From Pseudomonas asplenii (GTDB taxonomy: Bacteria > Pseudomonadota > Gammaproteobacteria > Pseudomonadales > Pseudomonadaceae), in assembly GCF_001293465.1 (NCBI RefSeq), contig NZ_JSYZ01000015.1, forward strand, positions 186,001 to 250,000: 64,000 nt of DNA. Direction: 5' to 3'. The notes beneath the pieces are model-generated. The model was not told where the DNA came from, did no database searches, and saw only the letters and a list, made by a program, of their open reading frames with translations. Positions 9,601 through 20,229 of this stretch are shown here, one piece after another (within the stretch, counting starts at the first letter, position 1; the number at the start of each line of letters is the position of its first letter). The position numbers and the translations under genes were made by a program.

Positions 9601-10562
9601 TCTCGCTGCACGCCGGCAGCGCCCACGACTACAGCCTCGGCCGCTTCGGCAGCGGCCTGCCCAGCGGCTCCCCCGGCTCGCAGCAGGCCAATGGCGTCGG
9701 GCTGGCGGTCGCCGTGGACAGCCCGCCCCACGGGATCAAGGCGGACATCGGCGTCAGTCCCGTGGGCTTCACCTACAACACCGTGATCGGCGGCATCAGC
9801 CTGGAACAGCCGCTGGTCTCCAGCCCGAACATGCACTACAGCATCGCCCTGTCGCGGCGGCCGGTCACCGACAGCCTGACCTCCTTCGCCGGCGCGAAGG
9901 ACCGCCGCACCGGCATCAGCTGGGGTGGCGTGACGGCCAACGGCGGGCGCGCGCTGCTCGGCTACGACGATCAGGAAGTCGGCCTGTATGGCTATGGCGC
10001 CCTGCACAAGCTGGTCGGCCACAACGTCGAGGACAACACCCGCGCCGAACTGGGCGGCGGCCTCTACTGGTACCTGGACAACCAGCCCGACGAGAAGCTG
10101 ACCGTGGGCCTGAGCACCATGGTGCTGTCCTATGAAAACAACCAGGGCTTCTTCACCTACGGCCACGGCGGCTACTTCAGCCCGCAGACGTTCTTCTCCG
10201 TGGCGGTGCCGGTCAATTGGTCGCAGCGCTCCGAGCGCTTCAGCTATCGGCTCAACGGCGCGCTGGGGGTGCAGTACATCAACCAGAAAGGCGCCGACTA
10301 CTTTCCCGGACACCGCGCCGAACAGGCTGCCAACGACCTCAAGTACCCCGGCAAGAGCAGTACCGGGGTCGGCTACAACCTGAACGCGGCGGGCGAATAT
10401 CGGCTCGGTTCGAACCTGCTGCTGGGCGGCGAGCTGGGTGTGGACAACGCCCAGGATTACCGCCAGGTCACCGCCGGGCTGTACCTGCGCTACCTGTTCG
10501 AGAAGATCAGCGGGCCGATGGCCATGCCGGTCAGCCCGTACCGTTCGCCCTACTCCAATTGA
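6657..10562 (+). CDS. bcsC: Cellulose export outer-membrane protein BcsC
   Basis: 1301 residues, longer than the E. coli protein (about 1157). A signal peptide (LPLALLLALAGTAARA) ends near residue 29. Many tetratricopeptide repeats fill about 35-825 and form the periplasmic scaffold. A Pro/Asp/Ser-rich stretch of low complexity lies at about 825-940. The rest is the BcsC beta-barrel that exports glucan through the outer membrane (repeated aromatic strands, ending GLYLRYLFEKISG...). The start codon overlaps the bcsB stop. The length falls in the range of the Pseudomonas WssE proteins. It could carry another beta-glucan only if BcsA's product differed, which its motifs do not suggest. Confidence 0.93.
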   Translation: MSRLARRTHLRRSLPLALLLALAGTAARAADDPQAQLIEQGRYWQAQHNPDRAMDAWNKLLLLAPDQPEALYGLGLGNVQLKRPDEARQYLARLQALVPPPRQAQQLEQDIALGNDEQAQLLARARKLVDGNQYDDAVKVYRQLFNGRQPQGDLAREFYFLLGYTRGGEQEARNGLERLLREHPDDRAAALFLAKHMVRNLDTRAEGIRRLAVLARDKDVGSDANETWRFALTWIGPPAPAQVPLFEQFLATHPDDREIRELMNKGKALTRSNTSTAKAAAWRRDPQDTRGLQALEAGDLAAAEQAFQARLQEKPDDPDALGGLGIVRQKQERLDEAEDLLVRATRQPGGQPWRQALDNVRYWRLMAGASAAQKAGRQDQARQMIEQAARQNPGQSSSQVALANLQAQDGQLAKAEAAYRRILASHRDDPQALNGLIAVLAQQGKADEALKLIDSLSATAQARLNAEVSVRSLRATQVARVAEQRGDLRAAEQAYRQALADDPGNAWTRFALARIYLGQGRTQAAREQINDLLKRHPDQPDALYTRTLLAAQLGEWQDAQASLTRIPAARRSREMDELGKEIALHVQTDAAVANLRRGQQHEAQALLARSQALTEGRPERVAILAAAYLDAGQPQQGVALMRDLVERSPNPASKLQLLYADILFKADQDNDAADILRNLQGTRLSDSDRRHYASLVKLYRIRQADQLREKGNLVAAYDLLKPILRQSPRDPQANAALARLYSASGNNAKAMALYQPLLENDPRNADLQLSVASLAAQAHDNARAEKALKSALALKPGVPKVLTSAAATYRAMGKSSEAADLLRQAVAIEGSQRRANPALDRADSDGDNPFLDLPGQPRRVAVRSEDPLRSGNESAESMPPDPSLAPSRYESADSLLDDDPAPAGNPFAAGRRAGEAAQQDLSPAQLALNEILQERSAYVAQGLSVRSNNNESGLSKLTDVEAPFEANLPAGDNRVALRVTPVSLHAGSAHDYSLGRFGSGLPSGSPGSQQANGVGLAVAVDSPPHGIKADIGVSPVGFTYNTVIGGISLEQPLVSSPNMHYSIALSRRPVTDSLTSFAGAKDRRTGISWGGVTANGGRALLGYDDQEVGLYGYGALHKLVGHNVEDNTRAELGGGLYWYLDNQPDEKLTVGLSTMVLSYENNQGFFTYGHGGYFSPQTFFSVAVPVNWSQRSERFSYRLNGALGVQYINQKGADYFPGHRAEQAANDLKYPGKSSTGVGYNLNAAGEYRLGSNLLLGGELGVDNAQDYRQVTAGLYLRYLFEKISGPMAMPVSPYRSPYSN

Positions 10563-10580
10563 ACTGCGGGAGCGTGCAAC

Positions 10581-11234
10581 ATGGCCACTTCATCGGTCCT
10601 GGCGGGCCTGACCGTCCTGATCATCGGCGACAGCCACCTGGCGACCCCCGATTTCCTGCTCAACCCGCTGCACGAGGCCCTCAGCCGCCAGGGTGCCCAG
10701 GTCCACTCCATCGGCATCTGCGGTGCCAGCGCCGGCGACTGGCTCAAGGCGACCCCCAGCCCCTGCGGCGGCGCCGAACGCCGGGGCAGCGCCGAGGCCA
10801 CGGTGCTGGACAATGCGACGACCCGGCCGATCGGCCAACTGCTCGACAGCGACAAGCCCGATATCACCGTGATCGTCATGGGCGACACCATGGCCAGCTA
10901 CGACAAGCCGAGCTTTCCCAAGGCCTGGATCTGGCAACAGACCAACAGCCTGGTGAAAGCCCTAGCCGACCACCACAGCCCCTGTGTCTGGGTCGGACCG
11001 AGCTGGGGCAGCGAGGGCGGCAAATACGGCAAGACCTATGAACGGGTGCGGACGATGTCGGATTTCCTCGGCAAGAGCGTGGCGCCCTGCCGCTACATCG
11101 ACTCGCTGCAGTTCTCCGGCAAGGGCCAGTGGGCGACCATCGACGGCCAGCACCTGACCCTCACCGGCTACCGGGCCTGGAGCGTGGCCATCGTCAAGGC
11201 GTTGTTGCAGATGCCGCGGCCCGCGGGCCGGTGA
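10581..11234 (+). CDS. SGNH/GDSL-family hydrolase-like protein, WssF-like candidate
   Basis: 217 residues, 18 bases after bcsC, with a good ribosome site (GGGAG at 10568), so probably in the same transcript. SGNH block I is GDSH with Ser18. A Gly-rich block II is CGASAG (48-53), and block V is DGQH (Asp188, His191). Block III, normally GxND, reads MGDT (100-103), so the oxyanion Asn seems lost. No signal peptide is obvious, although a hydrophobic stretch opens the protein. SBW25 wssF encodes an SGNH-like protein of similar size linked to cellulose acetylation, so an acyl-handling role is inferred. The partner genes wssG, wssH and wssI are not here. A carbohydrate esterase is the main alternative. 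Confidence 0.65.
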   Translation: MATSSVLAGLTVLIIGDSHLATPDFLLNPLHEALSRQGAQVHSIGICGASAGDWLKATPSPCGGAERRGSAEATVLDNATTRPIGQLLDSDKPDITVIVMGDTMASYDKPSFPKAWIWQQTNSLVKALADHHSPCVWVGPSWGSEGGKYGKTYERVRTMSDFLGKSVAPCRYIDSLQFSGKGQWATIDGQHLTLTGYRAWSVAIVKALLQMPRPAGR

Positions 11235-11238
11235 GCCC

Positions 11239-11712
11239 TCAGGGACGCAACACCGGCAGGCTGGTGGTGGACTTGATCTCGGACAGCGCGACGATGGAGT
11301 TGACCTCCTGGATACCCGGGACCAGCGACAGCTTCTCGAAGAAGAACCGCTCGTAGGCCTCGATATCGGCCGTGACGATGCGCAGCAGGAAGTCCACCGC
11401 GCCCATCAGCACGTAGCACTCAAGCACTTCGGGAAAACCGCGGATCGCCTCGGTGAATTCGGCGAAGTTGGAGCGACCGTGGGCATTGAGTTTCACCTCG
11501 GCGAAAATCTGCGTGTTGAGGCCGATCTTTTTCCGATCGAGCAGGGTCACCTGGCTGCGGATCACCCCTTCATCCTTGAGCCGCTGGATCCGCCGCCAGC
11601 AGGGCGACTGGGACAAGCCCACCTGCTCGGCGATCTGCGCACTGGACAGCGAGGCATCCTCCTGCAGCAACGCCAGGATCCGCCGATCGTACGCATCAAG
11701 CTCACTCTGCAT
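11239..11712 (-). CDS. Lrp/AsnC-family transcriptional regulator
   Basis: 157 residues. The N-terminal winged helix-turn-helix (about 5-60; LSSAQIAEQVGLSQSPCWRR) has the AsnC signature. A C-terminal RAM ligand-binding domain (about 67-145) carries the usual ECYVLMGAVDFLLRI strand. Family members sense amino acids. It converges on the SGNH gene with a 4-base gap and diverges from the ACT-like gene at 11840, so the 127-base gap between them is the natural place for self- and cross-regulation. Its ligand is not evident from sequence; the canonical Lrp of Pseudomonas lies near dadA, which is not here. An upstream in-frame extension exists but runs into the divergent gene, so I chose the ATG at 11712. 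Confidence 0.88.
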   Translation of the reverse strand: MQSELDAYDRRILALLQEDASLSSAQIAEQVGLSQSPCWRRIQRLKDEGVIRSQVTLLDRKKIGLNTQIFAEVKLNAHGRSNFAEFTEAIRGFPEVLECYVLMGAVDFLLRIVTADIEAYERFFFEKLSLVPGIQEVNSIVALSEIKSTTSLPVLRP

Positions 11713-11839
11713 AGAAAAACCTCGAATCGCCTTATCAGTGAATAATACAAGTCGCCATGGTGCGAAATTCGCCCATGATAGATAAGAAATACCCAGCTCG
11801 ACATGTAAAACTTTCTCCAGCCGATCGAGGAAATAGACC

Positions 11840-12172
11840 ATGTACAGCCGCGACCCCCTGACGCCTTCACGCCCCGATACCTGGTCCCCGCACAACGAGC
11901 ACTGCCGGGTGCAGTACCAGGTCCGGGCCGAGGCCGAACCGGACCTGCTCTGCCGCCTGCTCAACCTGTTCGCCCTGCAGTTGCTCACGCCCCTGCAGGT
12001 GCAGGCCCGCCAGGACGATGGCGTGTTTCTGATCGAGCTGGAGCTGGATGGCCTGAGCTGGCACCGTGCCGAAGTGATCGGCGAAAAGATGCGCAACCTC
12101 ATCAGCGTGTTTGCCGTGCACCTGCAGCCGGCGGCGCAGGCCCAGCCAACGCGGCTGCAGGCGGCGGGCTGA
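11840..12172 (+). CDS. Small ACT-like domain protein of unknown function
   Basis: 110 residues, ATG at 11840 preceded by CGAGGAAA. Residues 22-95 give a beta-alpha-beta-beta-alpha pattern typical of ACT-like folds: CRVQYQVRAEAE, PDLLCRLLNLFALQ, PLQVQARQDDGVFLIELEL, then a helix and a last strand ISVFAVHL. No catalytic domain is attached. ACT domains bind amino acids and regulate enzymes such as acetolactate synthase. It is transcribed divergently from an Lrp-type regulator, whose RAM domain has a related fold, so the pair may answer to the same ligand. That link is inference. Function is not known to me. Confidence 0.6.
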   Translation: MYSRDPLTPSRPDTWSPHNEHCRVQYQVRAEAEPDLLCRLLNLFALQLLTPLQVQARQDDGVFLIELELDGLSWHRAEVIGEKMRNLISVFAVHLQPAAQAQPTRLQAAG

Positions 12173-12294
12173 GCCGACGGAGAAAAAATCGCACGCCTCG
12201 TTCCGGTCTCGGCGCAGACTTCGGGCAACCTCGCGACTATTCTTGCTTTCTCACGGTCAGACAGGGACTACTGACCGCCCGAACAGGAGCCCGC

Positions 12295-14076
12295 ATGCCC
12301 GTCGCCTCTCTCAACCAGGATCACTGGCTGGACCTCAACGAACTGCTACGCGACCTGGTCAGCCAGGGATTCATCAGCCAGGACTCGGCCGAACACGCCA
12401 TGACCACCCGGCGCAACTCGCAGAACAGCCAGTTGCATCCCCTGGAGTTCATCGCCAGCCAGCACCTGCCCGACCTGAGCCGCCCCGGCAAGCCGCTGGA
12501 CCTGGAAAACCTGACCCTGTGGCTGGCCCAACAGGCCGGCCAACCCTACCTGCGCATCGACCCGCTGAAGATCGACGTCGCCGCGATCATGCCGCTGATG
12601 TCCTATGCGTTCGCCCAGCGCCATAAGATCCTGGCCGTGGCGGTCGATCACGACGGCGTGACCGTGGCCAGCGCCCAGCCCCATGTGCGCAGCTGGGAAG
12701 CCGACCTGAGCCATGTGCTCAAGCTGCCGATCCGACGGGTGGTGGCCAACCCGGTGGATATCCAGCGCTATACCGTGGAGTTCTTCCGCCTGGCCAAGTC
12801 GGTCAGCGGCGCCAGCACGGTCGACCAGAAAGGCCACAACCTGGGCAACTTCGAACAGCTGCTGAACCTCGGCGCCAGCGACCAGGAGCCGGACGCCAAC
12901 GACGCGCACATCGTCAACATCGTCGACTGGCTGTTCCAGTACGCCTTCCAGCAGCGCGCCAGCGATATCCACATCGAGCCGCGCCGCGAGCAGGGCACCG
13001 TGCGCTTTCGCATCGACGGCGTGCTGCACAACGTCTACCAGTTCCCGCCCCAGGTGACCATGGCGATCGTCAGCCGGCTCAAGAGCCTGGGCCGGATGAA
13101 CGTCGCGGAAAAGCGCAAGCCACAGGACGGCCGGGTCAAGACCAAGACCCCCGACGGCGGCGAGGTCGAGCTGCGCCTGTCGACCCTGCCGACCGCGTTC
13201 GGCGAGAAGATGGTGATGCGGATCTTCGACCCGGAGGTATTGCTCAAGGACTTCGACCAGCTCGGCTTCTGCGCCGATGACCTGCGCCGCTGGCAGGACA
13301 TGACCCGCCAGCCCAACGGCATCATCCTGGTCACCGGCCCCACCGGCTCGGGCAAGACCACCACGCTGTACACCACCCTGAAGAAACTGGCGACCTCGGA
13401 GGTCAACCTCTGCACCATCGAGGACCCGATCGAGATGGTCGAGCCGGCCTTCAACCAGATGCAGGTCCAGCACAATATCGACCTGACCTTCGCCAGCGGC
13501 GTGCGCGCGCTGATGCGCCAGGACCCGGACATCATCATGATCGGCGAGATCCGCGACCTGGAAACCGCCGAGATGGCGATCCAGGCCGCCCTGACCGGCC
13601 ACCTGGTGCTGTCGACCCTGCACACCAACGACGCGCCGAGCGCGATCAGCCGCCTGCTCGAACTGGGCGTGCCGCACTACCTGATCAAGGCCACCGTGCT
13701 CGGGGTCATGGCCCAGCGCCTGGTACGCACCCTGTGTCCGCACTGCAAGGCCCCGCACGAGCTGTCGGAGGAGGATTGGCAGACCCTCACCCGCCCCTGG
13801 CAGGCGCCCCTGCCCAGCGGCGCGCAACAGGCGGTCGGCTGCCTGGAATGTCGCGACACCGGCTACCGCGGCCGCGCCGGGGTCTACGAGATCATGCTGC
13901 TCAGCGACAGCGTCAAGGCGCTGATCCATGCCGACACCGACCTGCTGGCGGTGCGCCGCCAGGCGTTCAAGGAAGGCATGCGCAGCCTGCGCCTGTCCGG
14001 CGCACAGAAGGTCGCGGCGGGGCTGACCACCATCGAGGAGGTGCTGCGGGTCACTCCCCAGAGCGAGCAACGTTGA
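12295..14076 (+). CDS. Orphan GspE/PilB-family secretion ATPase
   Basis: 593 residues. An N-terminal GspE N1-like domain is followed by the RecA-like ATPase domain with Walker A GPTGSGKTTT (about residue 348), an Asp box, Walker B IIMIGEIRD and a His box (LVLSTLHTND). A metal-binding tetracysteine, CPHC...CLEC, lies at about 482-525. These enzymes power type II secretion or type IV pilus assembly. No secretin, inner-membrane GspF/PilC or pseudopilin gene is nearby. From memory PAO1 has a similarly isolated ATPase gene (PA5210). A good ribosome site (ACAGGAG) precedes the ATG. It may serve a machine encoded elsewhere. Confidence 0.85.
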   Translation: MPVASLNQDHWLDLNELLRDLVSQGFISQDSAEHAMTTRRNSQNSQLHPLEFIASQHLPDLSRPGKPLDLENLTLWLAQQAGQPYLRIDPLKIDVAAIMPLMSYAFAQRHKILAVAVDHDGVTVASAQPHVRSWEADLSHVLKLPIRRVVANPVDIQRYTVEFFRLAKSVSGASTVDQKGHNLGNFEQLLNLGASDQEPDANDAHIVNIVDWLFQYAFQQRASDIHIEPRREQGTVRFRIDGVLHNVYQFPPQVTMAIVSRLKSLGRMNVAEKRKPQDGRVKTKTPDGGEVELRLSTLPTAFGEKMVMRIFDPEVLLKDFDQLGFCADDLRRWQDMTRQPNGIILVTGPTGSGKTTTLYTTLKKLATSEVNLCTIEDPIEMVEPAFNQMQVQHNIDLTFASGVRALMRQDPDIIMIGEIRDLETAEMAIQAALTGHLVLSTLHTNDAPSAISRLLELGVPHYLIKATVLGVMAQRLVRTLCPHCKAPHELSEEDWQTLTRPWQAPLPSGAQQAVGCLECRDTGYRGRAGVYEIMLLSDSVKALIHADTDLLAVRRQAFKEGMRSLRLSGAQKVAAGLTTIEEVLRVTPQSEQR

Positions 14077-14088
14077 GCGGGCAACACT

Positions 14089-15117
14089 TCATTTCGCCGG
14101 GGTGAGGACGAACCAGTCGATCACCCCGACCTCGCTGTTGGGCTTGATGCTCACCGGGGCGGCATCGCCGCGCCGCTGGAGAATCGAATGTCCTTCGGCG
14201 ATCTGCTCGCCGGTGCGCCGGTTGATCGCGTCCTGCTCGCCGGTCGGGCTGAACAGCCAGGCGCCGCGTTCGTCGCCGCGCACCCGCGTACCCTGTGGAT
14301 AAAGCCACTCGCCCAGGGTGGTGGAACGGGCCAGTTGCCCATCCCACCTCTCGGTGCGCCGTTGACTGTCGAGGTACATGCGCAGCGAGGACAGGTGCAG
14401 GCCATCGAGGGCGATGTCGAGGTTGTCGGCGTCTTCGGCGCGCAGCATCCAGCCCTCCCGGTCGCCATGCAGCACAGTGCCCGCTGGCCAGGTCACGCCG
14501 GCCACGCCCACGCCGGGGACCAGGGCGCACTCCTTGAAACGCCAGCGGCTCGGCCGGTACGTGTCCTGCGCCTCGCGCCGGAAACTCGCCCAGGTGCCTG
14601 CGGCACAGGGCCAATCCTGTATGACCTGGTCGTGTTCCAGGCGCACGCTGGAATCGCTGTAGCCCGGCGAGAAGTCGATCGCCGACACCGGCATCCCCCG
14701 GATCTCGATGGGCGCTGCCAGTTCGATCGACTTCAGGCTGTCCAGACCGTGCGCCTGCGGTTTCCCCTGCCAGTCCTCGGGGTCGAGGGTGCCCAGATGC
14801 GCCTGGCTGCCCGCCGGGAAGCTCAGCTCGCCCAGGCGCAGCTCGGCCTGCAACCGCGGATTCAGCGCCTGGCGCTCGGCCTCGGACGCCGCGTCCAGGC
14901 GCTGGAACTCCCGCAACATCGCCCCGCCCAGCCCGGCGAAGATCAGTCCCGGCACGATCAGGCAGCCGTAGCGCCAGGGATTGCGCCGCAGGTGACGGCG
15001 CGTACGCGCGAACAGCAGGGCCACCAGCACCCACAGCAGTCCGATCGTGCTGACCACGGCCAGCGCGGCCAGCAGGAAAATGAACAGGATGGCGGACGGA
15101 TCGGGACCGAAGATCAT
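14089..15117 (-). CDS. Conserved hypothetical membrane protein
   Basis: 342 residues that I do not recognise as a named family. Two N-terminal membrane helices (about 9-36 and 49-67) are joined by a basic loop (RTRRHLRRNPWRYG), which places the loop in the cytoplasm and the long C-terminal part (about 70-342) in the periplasm. That part is rich in Trp, Gly and beta-strand patterns and in aligned short repeats of the kind WPAGTVLHGD, SFPAGSQ and LYPQGTRVRG, suggesting a beta-helix-like surface. It converges on the secretion ATPase gene with a 12-base gap. No catalytic motif is visible. Confidence 0.7.
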   Translation of the reverse strand: MIFGPDPSAILFIFLLAALAVVSTIGLLWVLVALLFARTRRHLRRNPWRYGCLIVPGLIFAGLGGAMLREFQRLDAASEAERQALNPRLQAELRLGELSFPAGSQAHLGTLDPEDWQGKPQAHGLDSLKSIELAAPIEIRGMPVSAIDFSPGYSDSSVRLEHDQVIQDWPCAAGTWASFRREAQDTYRPSRWRFKECALVPGVGVAGVTWPAGTVLHGDREGWMLRAEDADNLDIALDGLHLSSLRMYLDSQRRTERWDGQLARSTTLGEWLYPQGTRVRGDERGAWLFSPTGEQDAINRRTGEQIAEGHSILQRRGDAAPVSIKPNSEVGVIDWFVLTPAK

Positions 15118-15273
15118 CGCAATCGGGTGCTCGCGGCAGAGTCGATGACCCGCACCTTAGCACGGGCTGCGTCCTACAGGCTTGAACACAAATGACACAC
15201 TTATTCCTGGGCCAGAGTCGCTACAATCAGCTCATTATCGGTATCTCGGTAATCACTTGAACAGGGAATCGTC

Positions 15274-16194
15274 ATGCAAATCGGCAGCGTACTTCTGCTC
15301 TTCGTCGGCCTGGCCATCGCCATCGTCTTCATGGGCTTCAAGGTCGTACCCCAGGGCTACCAATGGACGGTGGAGCGCTTCGGCCGCTACACCACCACCC
15401 TCAAGCCGGGCCTGAACATCATCGTCCCGGTCATGGACCGCATCGGGCGCAAGATCAACGTGATGGAAAGCGTGCTGGACATCCCGCCGCAGGAAGTCAT
15501 CACCTCCGACAACGCCACGGTGCAGATCGACGCCGTGTGCTTCTTCCAGGTGGTCAACACCGCCCAGGCCGCGTACGAGGTGAACAACCTCGAACATGCC
15601 ATCCGCAACCTGTTGCAGACCAACATCCGCACCGTGCTCGGCTCCATGGAGCTCGATGCCATGCTCGGCCAGCGCGACACCATCAACGAGCGCCTGCTGC
15701 GCACCGTCGATGAAGCCACCGCGCCGTGGGGCATCAAGATCACCCGGATCGAGATCAAGGACATCAGCCCGCCCGCCGACCTGATGGCGGCGATGTCCGG
15801 GCAGATGAAGGCCGAGCGGGTCAAGCGTGCGCAGATCCTCGAAGCCGAAGGCCTGCGCGCCTCGGCGATCCTCACCGCCGAGGGCAAGAAGCAGGCGCAG
15901 ATCCTCGAGGCCGAGGGTAACCGCCAGGCCGCCTTCCTCGAATCCGAGGCCCGCGAGCGGCAGGCCGAGGCGGAAGCCCGCGCCACCCAGGTGGTGTCCG
16001 AGGCGATCGCCAACGGCAACGTCCAGGCGGTGAACTACTTCGTCGCGCAAAAGTACGTCGAAACCCTGGGCCGGCTGGCCTCGGCCAACAACAGCAAGGT
16101 GATCCTCATGCCACTGGAGGCCAGCCAGGTCATCGGCGCGGTCGGCGGCATCGGCGAAATCGTCAAGGCCACCTTCGACGGCAAGAAGACCTGA
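15274..16194 (+). CDS. SPFH/band-7 (stomatin-like) membrane protein, QmcA-type
   Basis: 306 residues. One N-terminal membrane helix (about 3-22) is followed by an SPFH domain beginning VVPQGYQWTVERFGRY, then a long Ala/Glu-rich coiled coil (about 185-260, repeats of ILEAEG), and a hydrophobic Gly-rich end. Family members form ring or cage oligomers in membrane microdomains, often around the protease FtsH. The gene is followed 10 bases later by an NfeD gene, the usual SPFH-NfeD pairing, so the two are probably one operon. The promoter lies in 15118-15273. Confidence 0.9.
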   Translation: MQIGSVLLLFVGLAIAIVFMGFKVVPQGYQWTVERFGRYTTTLKPGLNIIVPVMDRIGRKINVMESVLDIPPQEVITSDNATVQIDAVCFFQVVNTAQAAYEVNNLEHAIRNLLQTNIRTVLGSMELDAMLGQRDTINERLLRTVDEATAPWGIKITRIEIKDISPPADLMAAMSGQMKAERVKRAQILEAEGLRASAILTAEGKKQAQILEAEGNRQAAFLESEARERQAEAEARATQVVSEAIANGNVQAVNYFVAQKYVETLGRLASANNSKVILMPLEASQVIGAVGGIGEIVKATFDGKKT

Positions 16195-16204
16195 GGCAAC
16201 GGCC

Positions 16205-16654
16205 ATGTGGGAATTCCTGCAACATCTGTCCTTCTGGGACTGGCTGGCCCTCGGCACCCTGCTGCTGATCCTCGAGGTGTTCGGCACCGGCGGCTACCTG
16301 CTGTGGGTCGGCATCGCCGCCGCAGTGGTCGGTGTGCTGACCTTCGTCATCCCCGGCCTGCCATGGACCCTGCAGTTCCTGCTGTTCGGCCTGCTGTCGG
16401 TGTTGACCGCGGTGTTCTGGTGGAAGCGCCAGCGCGCCGCCAACATCGTCAGCGACCAGCCGGGGCTCAACGAACGCGGCCATGAGCTGATCGGCCGGGT
16501 CTTCGTGGTGCATTCGCCGATCAGCGGCGGGCGCGGCAAGATCAAGGTCGGCGACGGTGTGTGGCTGGTCACCGGCCCGGATGCCGAGGTGGGCGCACGG
16601 GTCCGGGTGATCGCGCAGCACGGCACCGTCCTGCAGGTCGAAACAGTTGAATGA
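16205..16654 (+). CDS. NfeD-family membrane protein
   Basis: 149 residues. Three membrane segments (about 8-30, 34-50 and 53-72) are followed by a C-terminal five-stranded OB-fold domain (about 85-148; GRVFVVHSPISGGRGKIKVG). This is the short NfeD form without a protease domain. NfeD proteins work with stomatin/SPFH proteins, and the partner gene is immediately upstream. Membrane scaffolding or quality control is the expected role. The stop overlaps nothing, and the next true start is at 16723. Confidence 0.88.
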   Translation: MWEFLQHLSFWDWLALGTLLLILEVFGTGGYLLWVGIAAAVVGVLTFVIPGLPWTLQFLLFGLLSVLTAVFWWKRQRAANIVSDQPGLNERGHELIGRVFVVHSPISGGRGKIKVGDGVWLVTGPDAEVGARVRVIAQHGTVLQVETVE

Positions 16655-16722
16655 GGGCAATGGAACTCCGTCTCGGTGAGCACAATCCAATGCTGCATAT
16701 CACCCCAAGCGGAGTCACCATC

Positions 16723-17040
16723 ATGCGTCTCAAATATGCTGTCGCCACCCTGGCGTTGCTGTCCCTCCCGATTGGTTCGGCCATGGCCGACGGCTTCTGG
16801 CGCAACGTCATTTCGTCCGGCGCAACCACCGGTTCGACCTACCTGACCTTCAAGGACCACAAGCTGATCGTCGCCGCCCAGGATGACGCCGGCAGCTTCG
16901 TCGCCAGCGATGGCGCGATCCGTGGACCCTACCTGGAAGCCGCCATGCAGAAAGTGCGGGCCGATAACCCGGACCTGAAGGCCAGCGACATGGAGCTGGC
17001 CAATGCGATCCTGGCCAAGAACGCCCTGGCCGAAGAGTGA
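16723..17040 (+). CDS. DUF2388 family secreted protein
   Basis: 105 residues from the ATG at 16723, chosen because GGAG lies 9 bases upstream and the protein then starts with a clean signal peptide (MRLKYAVATLALLSLPIGSA, cut near 21-22). An in-frame start at 16651 would bury this signal. The mature part (about 84 residues, with ISSGATTGSTYLTFKDHKL) matches DUF2388, a small periplasmic family common in Pseudomonas with no known function. A strong terminator follows at 17064-17100. Confidence 0.82.
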   Translation: MRLKYAVATLALLSLPIGSAMADGFWRNVISSGATTGSTYLTFKDHKLIVAAQDDAGSFVASDGAIRGPYLEAAMQKVRADNPDLKASDMELANAILAKNALAEE

Positions 17041-17063
17041 TCGCCAGGTTTGCAGCTTGAATC

Positions 17064-17100
17064 GATGAAAAACGCCGACGATCAGTCGGCGTTTTTCATC
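17064..17100. terminator. Bidirectional rho-independent terminator
   Basis: GATGAAAAACGCCGAC, a 5-base loop, then GTCGGCGTTTTTCATC make a perfect inverted repeat. The GC stem has an A-run on one side and a T-run on the other, so it can end both the DUF2388 transcript and the gcvP transcript coming the other way. Confidence 0.9.
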
Positions 17101-17111
17101 ATGCGATGCGC

Positions 17112-19985
<2,874 letters not shown>

Positions 19986-20229
19986 TAGGGCTCTCTCCTG
20001 GCGGCGCGCGCTGGGCAACACGGGCGAGCACCGCGTTTCGAACACTGTGCAAGCAGCATAGCAGCCCGTCACCCCGACCGCCGCGAAGCATCCGTTCAGC
20101 GTCAGGACAGCAAAAAGCACCGAAATTTCACATCAAATCAGTATGATCGATGGCATCGCGGCATTGCTGTCTACTCTTTACCGCCTGTGGAACATTTCCC
20201 GGCCTCTAAACATCGGACGTCACGACCCC

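Noticed and set aside
14102..15195. Plus-strand frames antisense to the membrane protein at 14089-15117
   Set aside because: The minus-strand protein has proper membrane helices and an ordered periplasmic domain; the plus-strand frames do not.
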